Shown piece by piece: positions 35,657 to 43,528 of a stretch of DNA of 64,000 bases. Under the pieces are notes generated by a model. That model made no database searches, was not told the DNA's origin, and saw only the letters and a program-made list of their open reading frames with translations. A program made the position numbers and the translations under genes. The stretch's first letter is position 1. Each line of letters starts with the position of its first letter. Source of the stretch: JdFR-22 sp964534325 (GTDB lineage: Archaea; Halobacteriota; Archaeoglobi; Archaeoglobales; Archaeoglobaceae); contig CAZHOR010000012.1 in the NCBI GenBank assembly GCA_964534325.1, positions 18,057 to 82,056 on the forward strand. The letters run 5' to 3'.

Positions 35657-37306
35657 ATGCAAAATGCGCAAGGAGCACCTGTACTTGTATTGAAAGAAGG
35701 GACCCAGAGAACCACAGGCAGGGATGCACAGAGGCAGAACATTACAGCTGCTAGAACGATTGCTGAATCTGTCAGGTCGACTTTAGGGCCCAAAGGTATG
35801 GACAAAATGGTTGTAGATGGTATGGGTGACATCACTGTCACGAATGATGGTGTTACTATTCTCAAGGAGATGGATGTGGAGCATCCGGCTGCCAAGATGG
35901 TTATTGAAGTTGCCAAGACTCAGGATAATGAGGTTGGCGATGGAACGACCACCGCGGTAGTTATTGGTGGAGAGCTCTTGAAGAAGGCTGAAGAGCTCCT
36001 GGATCAGGATATTCATCCCACCTTAATCGCCAGGGGTTATAGGCTCGCTGTGGATAAGGCAAAAGAAGTTATCGATGAGCTTGCCACCCCTGTAAGCAAA
36101 AACGATGAGGAGATCCTGAAGAGGATAGCTTCTACCGCCATGACCGGTAAAGGAGCTGAGGTGGCAATTGACAAGCTCTCCGATATCTCCGTCAAGGCAG
36201 TCAATTCTATTGCTGAAGAAGGAAAAGAAGGTATTGAAGCTGACACAGACTTCATAAAGGTAGAGAAGAAGCATGGTGGAGATGCAGAAGATACGGATCT
36301 GATTAATGGTATCGTTATCGATAAGGAGATAGTCAACCCCTCCATGCCCAAGAAGACTGAAAACGCTAAGATATTGCTGATAGACTCTGCGCTTGAGGTC
36401 AAGGAGACGGAGACCGATGCCCAGGTCCAGATAACCGATCCCGAACAGCTGCAGAAGTTCGTTGACCAGGAAGAGAAGATGCTCAAGGACATGGTAGATA
36501 GAGTAGTAGAATCAGGAGCCAACGTAGTGATGTGCCAGAAGGGCATTGACGACCTCGCCCAGTATTATCTGGCCAAGAAAGGTGTTATGGGCGTAAGAAG
36601 AGTTAAGAAGAACGACATGGAGAAGATCTCTAAAGCCACAGGAGCCAGAGTGCTATCCGATATCAGGGATATCAGTGAAGAAGACCTCGGTACCGCTTCT
36701 CTGGTAGAGGAGAAGAAAGTCGGCGACGAGAAGATGACCTTTATCACAGGATGCCAGAACCCCAAGGCAGTTACCATTCTGGTGAGAGGAGGCACAGAGC
36801 ACGTAGTTGACGAGGTCGCCAGAGGAATAGAGGACGCCATACAGGTGGTTACTGACGCACTTAAAGATGGAAAAGTGGTTCCAGGTGGGGGTTCAGTAGA
36901 GACCGAAATAGCCCTCAAGCTGAATGAATGGGCACCAGGACTGGGCGGCAGAGAGCAGATAGCCGTAGAATCCTTCGCCAAGGCAATGGAAATCGTACCC
37001 AGGACACTGGCAGAGAACGCCGGGATCGATCCCATTAACTCACTGGTAGAGCTAAAATCCGCTCACGAAAAAGGCGACAAAGAAGCTGGTATCAACGTGA
37101 ACACCGGAAAAGTATCCAGCATGAAAGACGAAGGTGTACTTGAGCCCATCAGCGTTAAGAACCATGCCATCGGCTCTGGAGACGAAGTAGCCGTAATGTT
37201 GCTGAGAATAGATGACGTGGTCGCCAGCAAGAAAGAAGAAGGAGCAGGAGCCGGAGCTGGCGGTATGGGTGGAATACCGCCCGAAGCAATGGGCGGAATG
37301 ATGTAA
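35657..37306 (+). CDS. thsA: Thermosome (group II chaperonin) subunit
   Basis: This is an ATP-driven protein-folding chamber subunit of 549 residues. LGPKGMDKM near residue 42, VTNDG, GDGTTTAVV (catalytic Asp near residue 95), VVPGGGSVETE and the C-terminal Gly/Met tail GGMGGIPPEAMGGMM are all diagnostic. GGAGGTGAT lies 4-5 bases before the ATG at 35657; a TTG at 35654 is also in frame. The gene is monocistronic, with its own TATA box and a T-rich tract after the stop. Confidence 0.97.
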   Translation: MQNAQGAPVLVLKEGTQRTTGRDAQRQNITAARTIAESVRSTLGPKGMDKMVVDGMGDITVTNDGVTILKEMDVEHPAAKMVIEVAKTQDNEVGDGTTTAVVIGGELLKKAEELLDQDIHPTLIARGYRLAVDKAKEVIDELATPVSKNDEEILKRIASTAMTGKGAEVAIDKLSDISVKAVNSIAEEGKEGIEADTDFIKVEKKHGGDAEDTDLINGIVIDKEIVNPSMPKKTENAKILLIDSALEVKETETDAQVQITDPEQLQKFVDQEEKMLKDMVDRVVESGANVVMCQKGIDDLAQYYLAKKGVMGVRRVKKNDMEKISKATGARVLSDIRDISEEDLGTASLVEEKKVGDEKMTFITGCQNPKAVTILVRGGTEHVVDEVARGIEDAIQVVTDALKDGKVVPGGGSVETEIALKLNEWAPGLGGREQIAVESFAKAMEIVPRTLAENAGIDPINSLVELKSAHEKGDKEAGINVNTGKVSSMKDEGVLEPISVKNHAIGSGDEVAVMLLRIDDVVASKKEEGAGAGAGGMGGIPPEAMGGMM

Positions 37307-37315
37307 AAACCACCC

Positions 37316-37335
37316 AACTTTTTTTATTTTTATTT
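37316..37335 (+). terminator. T-tract after the thermosome gene
   Basis: AACTTTTTTTATTTTTATTT begins about 10 bases after the stop codon, matching the oligo-T terminators used by archaeal RNA polymerase. Confidence 0.5.
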
Positions 37336-37388
37336 AAAGACTTATGAGCTTATAGTTGAATCGGGTTGAATAATAACTAATTCTGGAG

Positions 37389-37976
37389 CTATCTCCTCTT
37401 CTTGGTCATCAGGACCCTATAACCTCTGGGAGAACCATTTTCACCAAGATCAACCTCTTTTATCTCATCTATCTCGAAAAAAGGAGTAAATGTGTTGTCT
37501 ATTATCTCTCTGGATATCCTGTAGGGACCGTAGTCGCCGGGCTGTTTATCGCTGAAGCACCTCAGCATGTATACTCCCTCGTCATTCATCACTCTGCTCA
37601 CTTCCGCAGCAAACATCTCACGGTCGTCAGGCCCAAATACGTGGAAGCACCCCTTATCATTGACGAAGTCGAAATTATTATCCTCATAGGGCATATTTAG
37701 AACATCCCCAACTCCGAAGTCCACATTAACACCCGATTCTTTGGCCTTCTCTCTGGCCATTTTTATTGCTTCTGAAGAGATGTCTATACCAGTTACTGTG
37801 AAGCCTTTTTCTGCCAGGTAGATCGCTTCTGTCCCTTTACCGCAGCAGATATCAAGAGCTTTACAGGGTGCTACACTACCGCTTTCTATGAGCTCTACAA
37901 GGTGATTGGATGGCTCATCATTATCCCAGGGAGGCTTTTGCTCGCGATATATCTTGTCCCACCAGTTCTGCTCCAT
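37389..37976 (-). CDS. Class I SAM-dependent methyltransferase
   Basis: The 195-residue protein opens with WWDKIYREQKPPWDNDEPSN, seen in TPMT/TehB-like methyltransferases. The SAM motif ALDICCGKGTEAIYLA follows, then VTGIDIS, FGVGDVLNMPYEDN and DFVNDKGCFH. Motif I has two cysteines (DICCGKGT) where glycine-rich sequence is more common. The substrate cannot be predicted; metalloid or thiol methylation is one possibility for this subgroup. It converges on the thermosome gene. Confidence 0.82.
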   Translation of the reverse strand: MEQNWWDKIYREQKPPWDNDEPSNHLVELIESGSVAPCKALDICCGKGTEAIYLAEKGFTVTGIDISSEAIKMAREKAKESGVNVDFGVGDVLNMPYEDNNFDFVNDKGCFHVFGPDDREMFAAEVSRVMNDEGVYMLRCFSDKQPGDYGPYRISREIIDNTFTPFFEIDEIKEVDLGENGSPRGYRVLMTKKRR

Positions 37977-38105
37977 AGCTCTAATGGGTTAAAAGGGTAT
38001 TAAACCTATTTTACATCCTATTATTCCCTTTAAAGTAAGAAAAAATAGGTAAAATTATGGTTTACGCCCTTAATAGGCTGAAAAATAATGAATCAGATTT
38101 ATGGA

Positions 38106-38351
38106 CTATTTCTCGTAGAGAGTGTCTTTGAAGATGCGGTCCAGATCCACAGGACAGATGTGGGATTCGCTGGGGGCTGAGCTGACATACTCGATTAGCC
38201 CGTCAGATTCCATATCTTTTACTATTTCAATTATATCGTCTTCTTTGGCGTTCAAGTCTCTCGCCATCTCTACAATCCTGGGTTTAGTCTCTACTCCCTC
38301 TTCCTTACATTTCTTCCTTATAAAATTGAGAACCTCTTTTTTCTCTACCAT
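38106..38351 (-). CDS. Small winged-helix protein, paralogue 1
   Basis: The 81-residue protein shares EGxETKPRIxEMARDLNA and ESDGLIEYV with the gene at 46400, which has a second domain. The helical pattern (helix, ARDLNAKEDDIIEIVKDM recognition region, short wing) is that of a winged helix. ESHICPVDLDRIF at the end includes one Cys and one His, matching ESHVCP in the paralogue. A GGGGTGTGG ribosome site precedes the ATG. It is a likely transcriptional regulator, probably dimeric. Confidence 0.72.
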   Translation of the reverse strand: MVEKKEVLNFIRKKCKEEGVETKPRIVEMARDLNAKEDDIIEIVKDMESDGLIEYVSSAPSESHICPVDLDRIFKDTLYEK

Positions 38352-38371
38352 AATACCACACCCCTTTTTTT

Positions 38372-38437
38372 AGTTAGCAACTTTTACCAGAGCACTAACT
38401 TGATCAAAAATGGCAAACTTGGAATATATAAAAGTTG
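38372..38437 (-). promoter_or_regulatory. Promoter and possible operator of the small winged-helix gene
   Basis: A TATA-like CTTTTATATATTCC on the minus strand (about 38424-38437) precedes the gene at 38351. Between it and the start codon lie AGTTAG (38372-38377) and CTAACT (38395-38400), a perfect 6-bp inverted repeat with a 17-base spacer, and the palindrome TTGATCAA (38400-38407). The position around the expected transcript start would suit autoregulation. Confidence 0.35.
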
Positions 38438-38468
38438 GGGAAAGCATTATCCGCAATTGGCTGTGAAA

Positions 38469-39038
38469 TTATTTCTTTCTGGGAATGGCGATTATCTCTC
38501 GAATATCTATATCAAATAATTTATGGACATTGGCTGCTGTCATCACCACTGCCGTGTCAGCCCCTTTCGCGGTCCCTGAAATCACTACGATCTCTTCACC
38601 CACCGGCACCGCTCCGGCATCCGCAGCCATAACAGCTATCTCCACGCAAACCTTCATTCCCTGAGAGAACACCCTCAAAGTATCTGCTATCACGTGAAAG
38701 GGAGAGAAACCCCCATACTTCTGGGCCACCAGCTTGGGAACCCTGGTCAATAGATCTGAACTTGTGACCACATTACAGTGCTTCTCCAGAAATTCTCTAT
38801 CATCATCTTTTAGCTCCTGAACATTGTCCTTCTTGTAACCTGTCTGATGAGTGACCACCACTACCTCAATCCCCGTACCCTTAAAGGCTTCGAAAGCATC
38901 CCTACCAGTTTTCCCTGTCGTTGAGGCCACAACCGCATATCTTATCCTCAGCTCAACCGCCCTCTTTCTGGCCAGTTTCAGGGTTTCTGCTGTGTTATCC
39001 TCTCCCTTATTCTCGAAGTAGGTTATCTCTTTCTTCAT
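38469..39038 (-). CDS. Pyruvate-kinase C-terminal-domain-like protein
   Basis: The 189-residue protein matches the stand-alone alpha/beta domain related to the C-terminal domain of pyruvate kinase. It opens with EITYFENKGEDNTAETLKLA, then YAVVASTTGKTGRDAFEAFKG and VVVVTHQTG, and ends with GEEIVVISGTAKGADTAVVM. The barrel domain of pyruvate kinase is absent, so it is not catalytic in glycolysis. Function in archaea is unknown; a ligand-sensing or nucleotide-binding role is inference. It starts one base before the stop of the PEBP gene region, in an apparent two-gene operon. Confidence 0.75.
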   Translation of the reverse strand: MKKEITYFENKGEDNTAETLKLARKRAVELRIRYAVVASTTGKTGRDAFEAFKGTGIEVVVVTHQTGYKKDNVQELKDDDREFLEKHCNVVTSSDLLTRVPKLVAQKYGGFSPFHVIADTLRVFSQGMKVCVEIAVMAADAGAVPVGEEIVVISGTAKGADTAVVMTAANVHKLFDIDIREIIAIPRKK

Positions 39039-39039
39039 G

Positions 39040-39498
39040 CTACCTCTCGTAGGTGGCCATAGCCTCTCCGTATTTGATTAGGTGGTCTTCCATTGCCTCT
39101 TCCAGCTTGCTTTTATCCGAACCCGATGGTATATTCAATTCAGTGTCCAGACCATAGACCTTGAAATAGTAGCGATGAGTTCCCCCTGGAGGGCAAGGGC
39201 CATTGTAACCGGTTTTACCGAAATTGTTCTTCCCCTGCAGGGCTTTTACGGGTTCAGACATCTCTTCTCCCTGAGGCACGTTCTCCGGTATCTCTTGGGT
39301 GGGATTGATGTTCCATATCACCCAGTGGGTAAATGTCCCTATGGGCGCATCAGGGTCATCCACGATCATGGCCAGCGACTTCACATCCTCAGCTCCCTGT
39401 AATTTCACCCTGGGAGAGATATCTTCTCCATCGCAAGTATATTTTACCGGAAATTCGTCAAAATCGAGCTCAACACCAATTTTTCCGATATCCCCCAT
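39040..39498 (-). CDS. PEBP (YbhB/YbcL, Raf-kinase-inhibitor-like) protein
   Basis: Phosphatidylethanolamine-binding-protein-like proteins bind small anionic ligands. FPVKYTCDGEDISPRV, SLAMIVDDPDAPIGTFTHWVIWNI and the NNFGKTGYNGPCPPGGTHRYYFKVYGLD segment form the conserved ligand pocket. I choose the ATG at 39498, preceded by GGAGGTG with 5 bases of spacing; the frame is open upstream to 39558 but that part lacks family similarity. A TTTATTATAT box lies about 35 bases upstream. Confidence 0.9.
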   Translation of the reverse strand: MGDIGKIGVELDFDEFPVKYTCDGEDISPRVKLQGAEDVKSLAMIVDDPDAPIGTFTHWVIWNINPTQEIPENVPQGEEMSEPVKALQGKNNFGKTGYNGPCPPGGTHRYYFKVYGLDTELNIPSGSDKSKLEEAMEDHLIKYGEAMATYER

Positions 39499-39566
39499 AA
39501 TTACACCTCCAGTTAAATCTAAGTTAGATATAATAAAACGTTTTCCTAACAAAACCATTAGTTCTA

Positions 39567-40199
39567 TTATTTTCCTACCATATCACCAATTATGGAAGTG
39601 GTTCGGCAGTTATCTTCACCATCACCAACTCCGTCGTTGTCAGAATCAGTATCATTGTAGTCAGGTATACCGTCTCCGTCACTATCACCATCTCCTTCTA
39701 CATAACTGGGTATTCCATCTCCATCAGAATCACAGCAAGTCGCCGGGCATACTTCATAATCGTATGTATTCCAGTGGTCAACTACGATCATGATATCAGC
39801 CAATGTAACGTTTCCGTCGCAATTCAGGTCCACTTCAATTGGTGAAGGAGGAACCTCTGTACTCCAGTATTCCACTACGATCATGATATCTGTAAGGGAG
39901 ACGTTCCCATCGCCGTCCAGATCGACACAACAATCAGTAGGAGATACTTCGGGAAGTTTTTGTTTAACGCAGAGACATTCACTACCTGTGAATGTACAGT
40001 TATAACCCGGAGGACAATCACAAGGACCGTAGAGCTCATTACACGGATCCCCAATTTGCAGATCACCTGGAGCCGGGGGAGTACTGCATGGTTCAGGCTC
40101 AGGCCCCACTTCACAATAAGAATCGTTTGCGCTTACATTAACTGCCAACACTGCCAACACTGCCAACGCAATAATAAGTCCAAATAAGATTCTCTTCAT
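39567..40199 (-). CDS. Secreted protein with dockerin-like domain and calcium-binding (TSP3-like) repeats
   Basis: A clear signal peptide (to about residue 25, ending VSAND) is followed by a cysteine-rich segment of about 60 residues. Two dockerin-type repeats follow: DLDGDGNVSLTDIMIVVEYW and DLNCDGNVTLADIMIVVDHW, each with an EF-hand-like calcium loop and F-helix. The C-terminal 60 residues hold DSDGDGIP and DSDNDGVGDGEDNC repeats, as in thrombospondin type 3 calcium-binding segments. Dockerins normally dock onto cohesin modules; none is in the window. Three ACTGCCAAC repeats encode the hydrophobic core of the signal peptide. Confidence 0.82.
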   Translation of the reverse strand: MKRILFGLIIALAVLAVLAVNVSANDSYCEVGPEPEPCSTPPAPGDLQIGDPCNELYGPCDCPPGYNCTFTGSECLCVKQKLPEVSPTDCCVDLDGDGNVSLTDIMIVVEYWSTEVPPSPIEVDLNCDGNVTLADIMIVVDHWNTYDYEVCPATCCDSDGDGIPSYVEGDGDSDGDGIPDYNDTDSDNDGVGDGEDNCRTTSIIGDMVGK

Positions 40200-40448
40200 A
40201 CCTCACACCTTAATAATTAGCTTGCAGGAACTACTTATTAGTGTATGAAACTCTGATACTGAAATTAATTAAGTAACAAAGTTCTCTTTTTTGAAGTCCT
40301 GGTCAGAACAACTGAACATAAAGATGACTGTAAAAGAGGGTCAGATAAGGTTTCCAGCTGTCCCAATGCCCCAATTTAAGGATAGTGAAATGATCGGAAA
40401 CCGAGGCAATTGAAAATGTTTTTAAGAATTTGAAAAACTCTGGACACT
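40200..40448. other. Intergenic region with divergent promoters
   Basis: About 250 bases separate the dockerin gene from the flavoprotein. On the plus strand TTTTTAAGAATTT (about 40418-40430) is a TATA-like box 25 bases before the ATG at 40449, implying a leaderless transcript. No reading frame is convincing. Confidence 0.4.
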
Positions 40449-41039
40449 ATGCCAGAAATTCTGGGTGTGGGTGGAAGCCCCCGGAAAAAGGGTAATTCGG
40501 ACGTTATGCTCCTCAAAATACTTGAAGGAGCTGAGGATACTGGTGCGGAAACGGAGGCAGTATTCATCAGGGACTACAAATTCGACTCCTGCACGGGATG
40601 TGAAAAGTGTCAGACAGCCAAAGAATGCACCGAGTTACAAGACGGCATGCAGCTCCTCTACCCCAAGATCATTGACTCTAAGGGATTGGTGCTGGCATCG
40701 CCTTCCCACAACTACAATGTTACTGCTCTGATGAAGGCGTTTATCGACCGCCTTTATCAGTTCATCGACTTCACCGAAGACCATCCCCGTCAATTTTCCA
40801 GCCGCCTGGCAGGTCAGGGGAGGAAGTCTGCTCTTGCTGCCGTTTGCGAGCAATACTATGATGAAGGAATGGGCTTTACGGTGGATGGGATGCGCCTACC
40901 TCTGGAGGCTCTGGGCTATGAGACTGTGGGTGTTGTGACCGCTGAACTCGTTTTTCACCGGGGGAAGGTTGCCAAGAACTCTCAAGTGATGTCCGCTGCC
41001 TATGACTTAGGAAAAAAGCTGGCAAGAAGTCTGGAATAA
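40449..41039 (+). CDS. Iron-sulfur flavoprotein (NADPH-dependent FMN reductase family)
   Basis: Isf-type proteins carry FMN and one [4Fe-4S] cluster and reduce O2 and H2O2 or transfer electrons from ferredoxin. VGGSPRKKGNSD is the FMN phosphate loop. SCTGCEKC followed by a fourth Cys (CxxCxxCxxxxxC) is the compact cluster motif typical of Isf. ASPSHNYNVTALMKAFIDRLY is the second FMN segment. The 196-residue length is normal. The gene opens the redox island and is preceded by a TATA-like box that makes it leaderless. Confidence 0.88.
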   Translation: MPEILGVGGSPRKKGNSDVMLLKILEGAEDTGAETEAVFIRDYKFDSCTGCEKCQTAKECTELQDGMQLLYPKIIDSKGLVLASPSHNYNVTALMKAFIDRLYQFIDFTEDHPRQFSSRLAGQGRKSALAAVCEQYYDEGMGFTVDGMRLPLEALGYETVGVVTAELVFHRGKVAKNSQVMSAAYDLGKKLARSLE

Positions 41040-41150
41040 ATGATTTAATGCGAGATTAGGTTGGGATAACAGGTATAAAGATGGGACTAACAAAGATGGG
41101 ACTAAATTAAAGTTCCAATCAATTCTAACGGAATTGTTAATTCAGGTCAT

Positions 41151-41411
41151 TCAGAGCTTTTCCTGGATTTTGGATAGGTAGACCGGTTTTCTTCCGCTCA
41201 ATTTTCTTTTGCCCTCCCCATTATCGGTGTTGTGCTTCAACCCCACCTTGTCACCACCGTGGGCGTATGGGCAATAAAGGTAATGGCATATAGCCTTAAA
41301 CAGAGCTTCTTTAGTGCTGGTTTCCCCACTCTTTTCTTTTAATTCCTGTAGAACATCTTCAGGAAGTTCTGTCGTGGTATTAACGAATTTTTTCAATCCA
41401 TAACCCCCCAA
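41151..41411 (-). CDS. DUF5371-like small protein, copy 1
   Basis: The 86-residue protein has an N-terminal ribbon-helix-helix-like start (TTTELPEDVLQELKEKSGETSTKEALFKAICHYLYC) with a basic, Ser/Pro-containing tail (KRKLSGRKPVYL). It shares the ELKEKxG..TxK.AL..AI.HYL.C pattern with the gene at 53985. These look like small archaeal DNA-binding or antitoxin-like proteins. No toxin partner is adjacent. Confidence 0.6.
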   Translation of the reverse strand: MGGYGLKKFVNTTTELPEDVLQELKEKSGETSTKEALFKAICHYLYCPYAHGGDKVGLKHNTDNGEGKRKLSGRKPVYLSKIQEKL

Positions 41412-41606
41412 ACTTGAAGAGCTTTTTGCACTTATTAGTATTTGCCCTCATGCTTATTTAGTTTACTATGTTAAGGTGTTAGCTTCAGCAGGAAAAGATA
41501 ATAATGTCTCTCAAACGAAAAATTCTACCGGTTTTTGGCTGTAAAGAGTGCTGTTCACTTTCAAATCACACGAAATGGATTTTAGTAAGAAGGTTGATCC
41601 GGTATC

Positions 41607-41738
41607 ATGAGATGCCCTCGATGTGGAGCCCCTATGTGCGATGATGAAGTGTGCTGTCACTGCCTGCTCGTTCTGGATGAACACCTTTCAGGTTCTCCCT
41701 CGTTCTACGAGGACAGTTGTTCCCCGGATAACTGCTAA
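41607..41738 (+). CDS. Tiny cysteine-rich peptide
   Basis: A 43-residue frame, MRCPRCGAPMCDDEVCCHC onward, contains eight cysteines including CPRCG and CCHC, and ends SCSPDNC. The density of Cys argues for a metal-binding peptide. I see no ribosome site or clear promoter, so it could also be chance. Confidence 0.4.
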   Translation: MRCPRCGAPMCDDEVCCHCLLVLDEHLSGSPSFYEDSCSPDNC

Positions 41739-41765
41739 CGGATCTCCGGGTGTTGATAGTTTCAC

Positions 41766-41981
41766 TCAGTATTTGGATATGAGGTAATCCAGATAGGAGC
41801 TCAGGTCGGAGTAAAGATATTTGGATACTTTTTTGGCCAGCTCATCAACATCCACTTTTTCTTGTTTCCTGTACTCTTCTATTAAGTTATTCATTGCCCG
41901 TATGGCTTCGCTCAGGTTTTTACCGTATTGTAGGGCTGTATTATATGCCTCTTCATCAACACGAACACTTTTACTGGTCAT
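41766..41981 (-). CDS. Ribbon-helix-helix (antitoxin/repressor-like) protein
   Basis: The 71-residue protein begins TSKSVRVDEEAYNTALQYGKNLSEAIRAMNNLIEEY, a beta strand plus two helices of the ribbon-helix-helix type found in antitoxins and small repressors. The C-terminal helix (VDELAKKVSKYLYSDLSSYLDYL) would usually bind a toxin, but no toxin-like gene is adjacent. The transcript is probably leaderless: its TATA box lies 26 bases before the ATG and is enclosed in a 16-bp inverted repeat, so it very likely represses itself. Confidence 0.75.
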   Translation of the reverse strand: MTSKSVRVDEEAYNTALQYGKNLSEAIRAMNNLIEEYRKQEKVDVDELAKKVSKYLYSDLSSYLDYLISKY

Positions 41982-42028
41982 GTAGCAGACTGCGACAAGG
42001 GGGTATAAATATGTTGCACTCTGCTACA
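41981..42028 (-). promoter_or_regulatory. Inverted-repeat operator enclosing a TATA box
   Basis: TGTAGCAGACTGCGAC (41981-41996) and GTTGCACTCTGCTACA (42013-42028) form 16-bp arms with two mismatches. The 16-base spacer contains the TATA box ATATTTATA on the minus strand. The left arm ends at the start codon of the ribbon-helix-helix gene. Binding there would block TBP, the classic arrangement for archaeal repression. Confidence 0.7.
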
Positions 42029-42115
42029 AAAGTGGGAAATGACATGATTACCCTCAAAATTACCCTCAAACCCGGGTTATTTTAACCTGTTCCATATTTT
42101 CCTTCTTACAGCAAT

Positions 42116-42329
42116 TCAACTTTCTTGAGTACCTTGACCTCCTATGCTCGGCCTCATAAAGATGTAGAGGGCAAGTCCAGCCAGGTGCATTATCACCACG
42201 GCTACAGCCCACAAAGAGGGTTAATGGTCCTTGAGGGTATCTGTCAGAAGGATCCCTGTGGATCAATAATACGACCACTATGTAAGTGAATACTATGAAC
42301 CCTAAACCAAGTAACCCCAGTTCGAGCAT
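42116..42329 (-). pseudogene. PLDc_N-type two-TM membrane protein with a +1 homopolymer frameshift
   Basis: The first frame gives a TM segment (LELGLLGLGFIVFTYIVVVLLI) and HRDPSDRYPQGPLTL. The second TM and tail, WAVAVVIMHLAGLALYIFMRP, lie in the next frame and end at TGA 42116-42118. Removing one base from the T3 run (AAA at 42213-42215 on the plus strand) joins them into a 71-residue protein like the N-terminal membrane domain of cardiolipin-synthase-type proteins. An AAGGTGAT site precedes the ATG at 42329. The shared promoter module lies just upstream. Confidence 0.7.
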
Positions 42330-42366
42330 TACCCCTATCACCTTATCTGTAGTGATAATTCATTAA

Positions 42367-42405
42367 ATTTTCCGGGATTTAATTATTACGAAAGAAAAAG
42401 TGAAA
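42367..42405 (-). promoter_or_regulatory. Shared promoter module, site 1 (PLDc_N-type gene)
   Basis: Read toward the gene: TTCACTTTTTC, then TTTCGTAATAATTAAATCCC, then GGAAAA. It keeps the order of the other sites but is the least exact in the centre (TTAAATCC for TTAATGCC). Confidence 0.55.
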
Positions 42406-42434
42406 AAGCGAAAGCCCCAGGAAATGTATGATTA

Positions 42435-42902
42435 TCACTCGAAGAGCTTCTTGTATTCCCCGTACCCCTCTTTCTCCAGATTCTCGTTGGGTATGAACTT
42501 CATTGCGGCGGAGTTTATGCAGTATCGGAGGCCGGTGGGAGGTGGGCCATCGTTAAATAAGTGTCCCAGGTGCGAATCGGCGTGCTTGCTTCTTACTTCT
42601 GTCCTGACCATCCCACCGCAAGTATCCTTTTTGGTGACTATGTTATCCGGCTCCAGAGGTCTGGTGAAGCTGGGCCAGCCTGTTTTGGAGTCATACTTAT
42701 CTTTTGAGCTGAAGAGAGGTTCACCAGAAACAACGTCAACGTAGATGCCTTCTTTTTTATTGTTCCAGTACTCGTTCTCGAAAGGTGGCTCTGTTCCATT
42801 CTCCTGGGTTACCCTGTACTGCCAGGGATCCAGTATCTCCTTCAATTCTTCCCTTGACGGGATCAAATACACTCTTTCTTTTCCCTTTTCTGCTTCACTC
42901 AT
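42435..42902 (-). CDS. msrB: Peptide-methionine (R)-S-oxide reductase
   Basis: MsrB repairs R-methionine sulfoxide in oxidised proteins. The motifs are GTEPPFENEYWNN, FSSKDKYDSKTGWPSF, HADSHLGHLFNDGPPPTG and RYCINSAAMKF with the catalytic Cys. The zinc CxxC pairs of some MsrBs are absent. The ATG at 42902 follows GGGGTGG with 6 bases of spacing. Its start overlaps the end of msrA by 8 bases, so the two reductases are translated together. Confidence 0.95.
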   Translation of the reverse strand: MSEAEKGKERVYLIPSREELKEILDPWQYRVTQENGTEPPFENEYWNNKKEGIYVDVVSGEPLFSSKDKYDSKTGWPSFTRPLEPDNIVTKKDTCGGMVRTEVRSKHADSHLGHLFNDGPPPTGLRYCINSAAMKFIPNENLEKEGYGEYKKLFE

Positions 42903-43428
42903 CTTCACCACCCCAAGTCTTCTTGATGTAAGGCTTTCTTCCCGAAAGATAACTATAGGTGCTGTATCTGCCTGGCTGTTTCTTATAGTAGTCCTGATGA
43001 TAATCTTCTGCCCTGTAGAATTTCTTGAACTGAAGTATCCGGGTGGCTACGGGCTTATCGAACTTACCAGACTCCTCAAGCTCCTTCTTCGACTCCTCTG
43101 CCTTTTTCTTCTGCTCTTCATCGTGGTAGAATATGGCTGTCCTGTATTGAGGCCCTCTGTCCGCGAACTCTCCAGGGTCAGTAGGGTCTATGTTCCTCCA
43201 GAACACCTTCAATAACTGGTCGTAGCTGATCCTGGAAGGATCATAGGTCACCTGTATAGCCTCGTAATGTCCAGTACTGCCCGTCAAAACATCATTGTAG
43301 GTGGGATTATCCGTATGACCTCCCGTATAACCGGATACGACCTCAACTACACCATCAAGCTCCTTGAAGGCCGCTTCCATGCACCAGAAACAACCTCCAG
43401 CGAATGTCGCCTTCTCGTAATCGCTCAT
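42895..43428 (-). CDS. msrA: Peptide-methionine (S)-S-oxide reductase
   Basis: MsrA repairs S-methionine sulfoxide. GGCFWC near the N-terminus carries the catalytic Cys13, followed by VVSGYTGGHTDNPTYNDV, GHYEAIQVTYDP, QYRTAIFYH and FYRAEDYHQDY. The length of 177 residues is standard. A GGATCC-free upstream region separates it from the DJ-1 gene by about 100 bases. It heads an msrA-msrB operon. Confidence 0.96.
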   Translation of the reverse strand: MSDYEKATFAGGCFWCMEAAFKELDGVVEVVSGYTGGHTDNPTYNDVLTGSTGHYEAIQVTYDPSRISYDQLLKVFWRNIDPTDPGEFADRGPQYRTAIFYHDEEQKKKAEESKKELEESGKFDKPVATRILQFKKFYRAEDYHQDYYKKQPGRYSTYSYLSGRKPYIKKTWGGEDE

Positions 43429-43528
43429 CTTTTATGAATTGTATTTGGAGTATAAAACTGTATAGAGCCGAAGCATGGACAAAGCATAGCAGAGCAAAAA
43501 ATTGGATTCGGAATTTGATTTATCTTCA

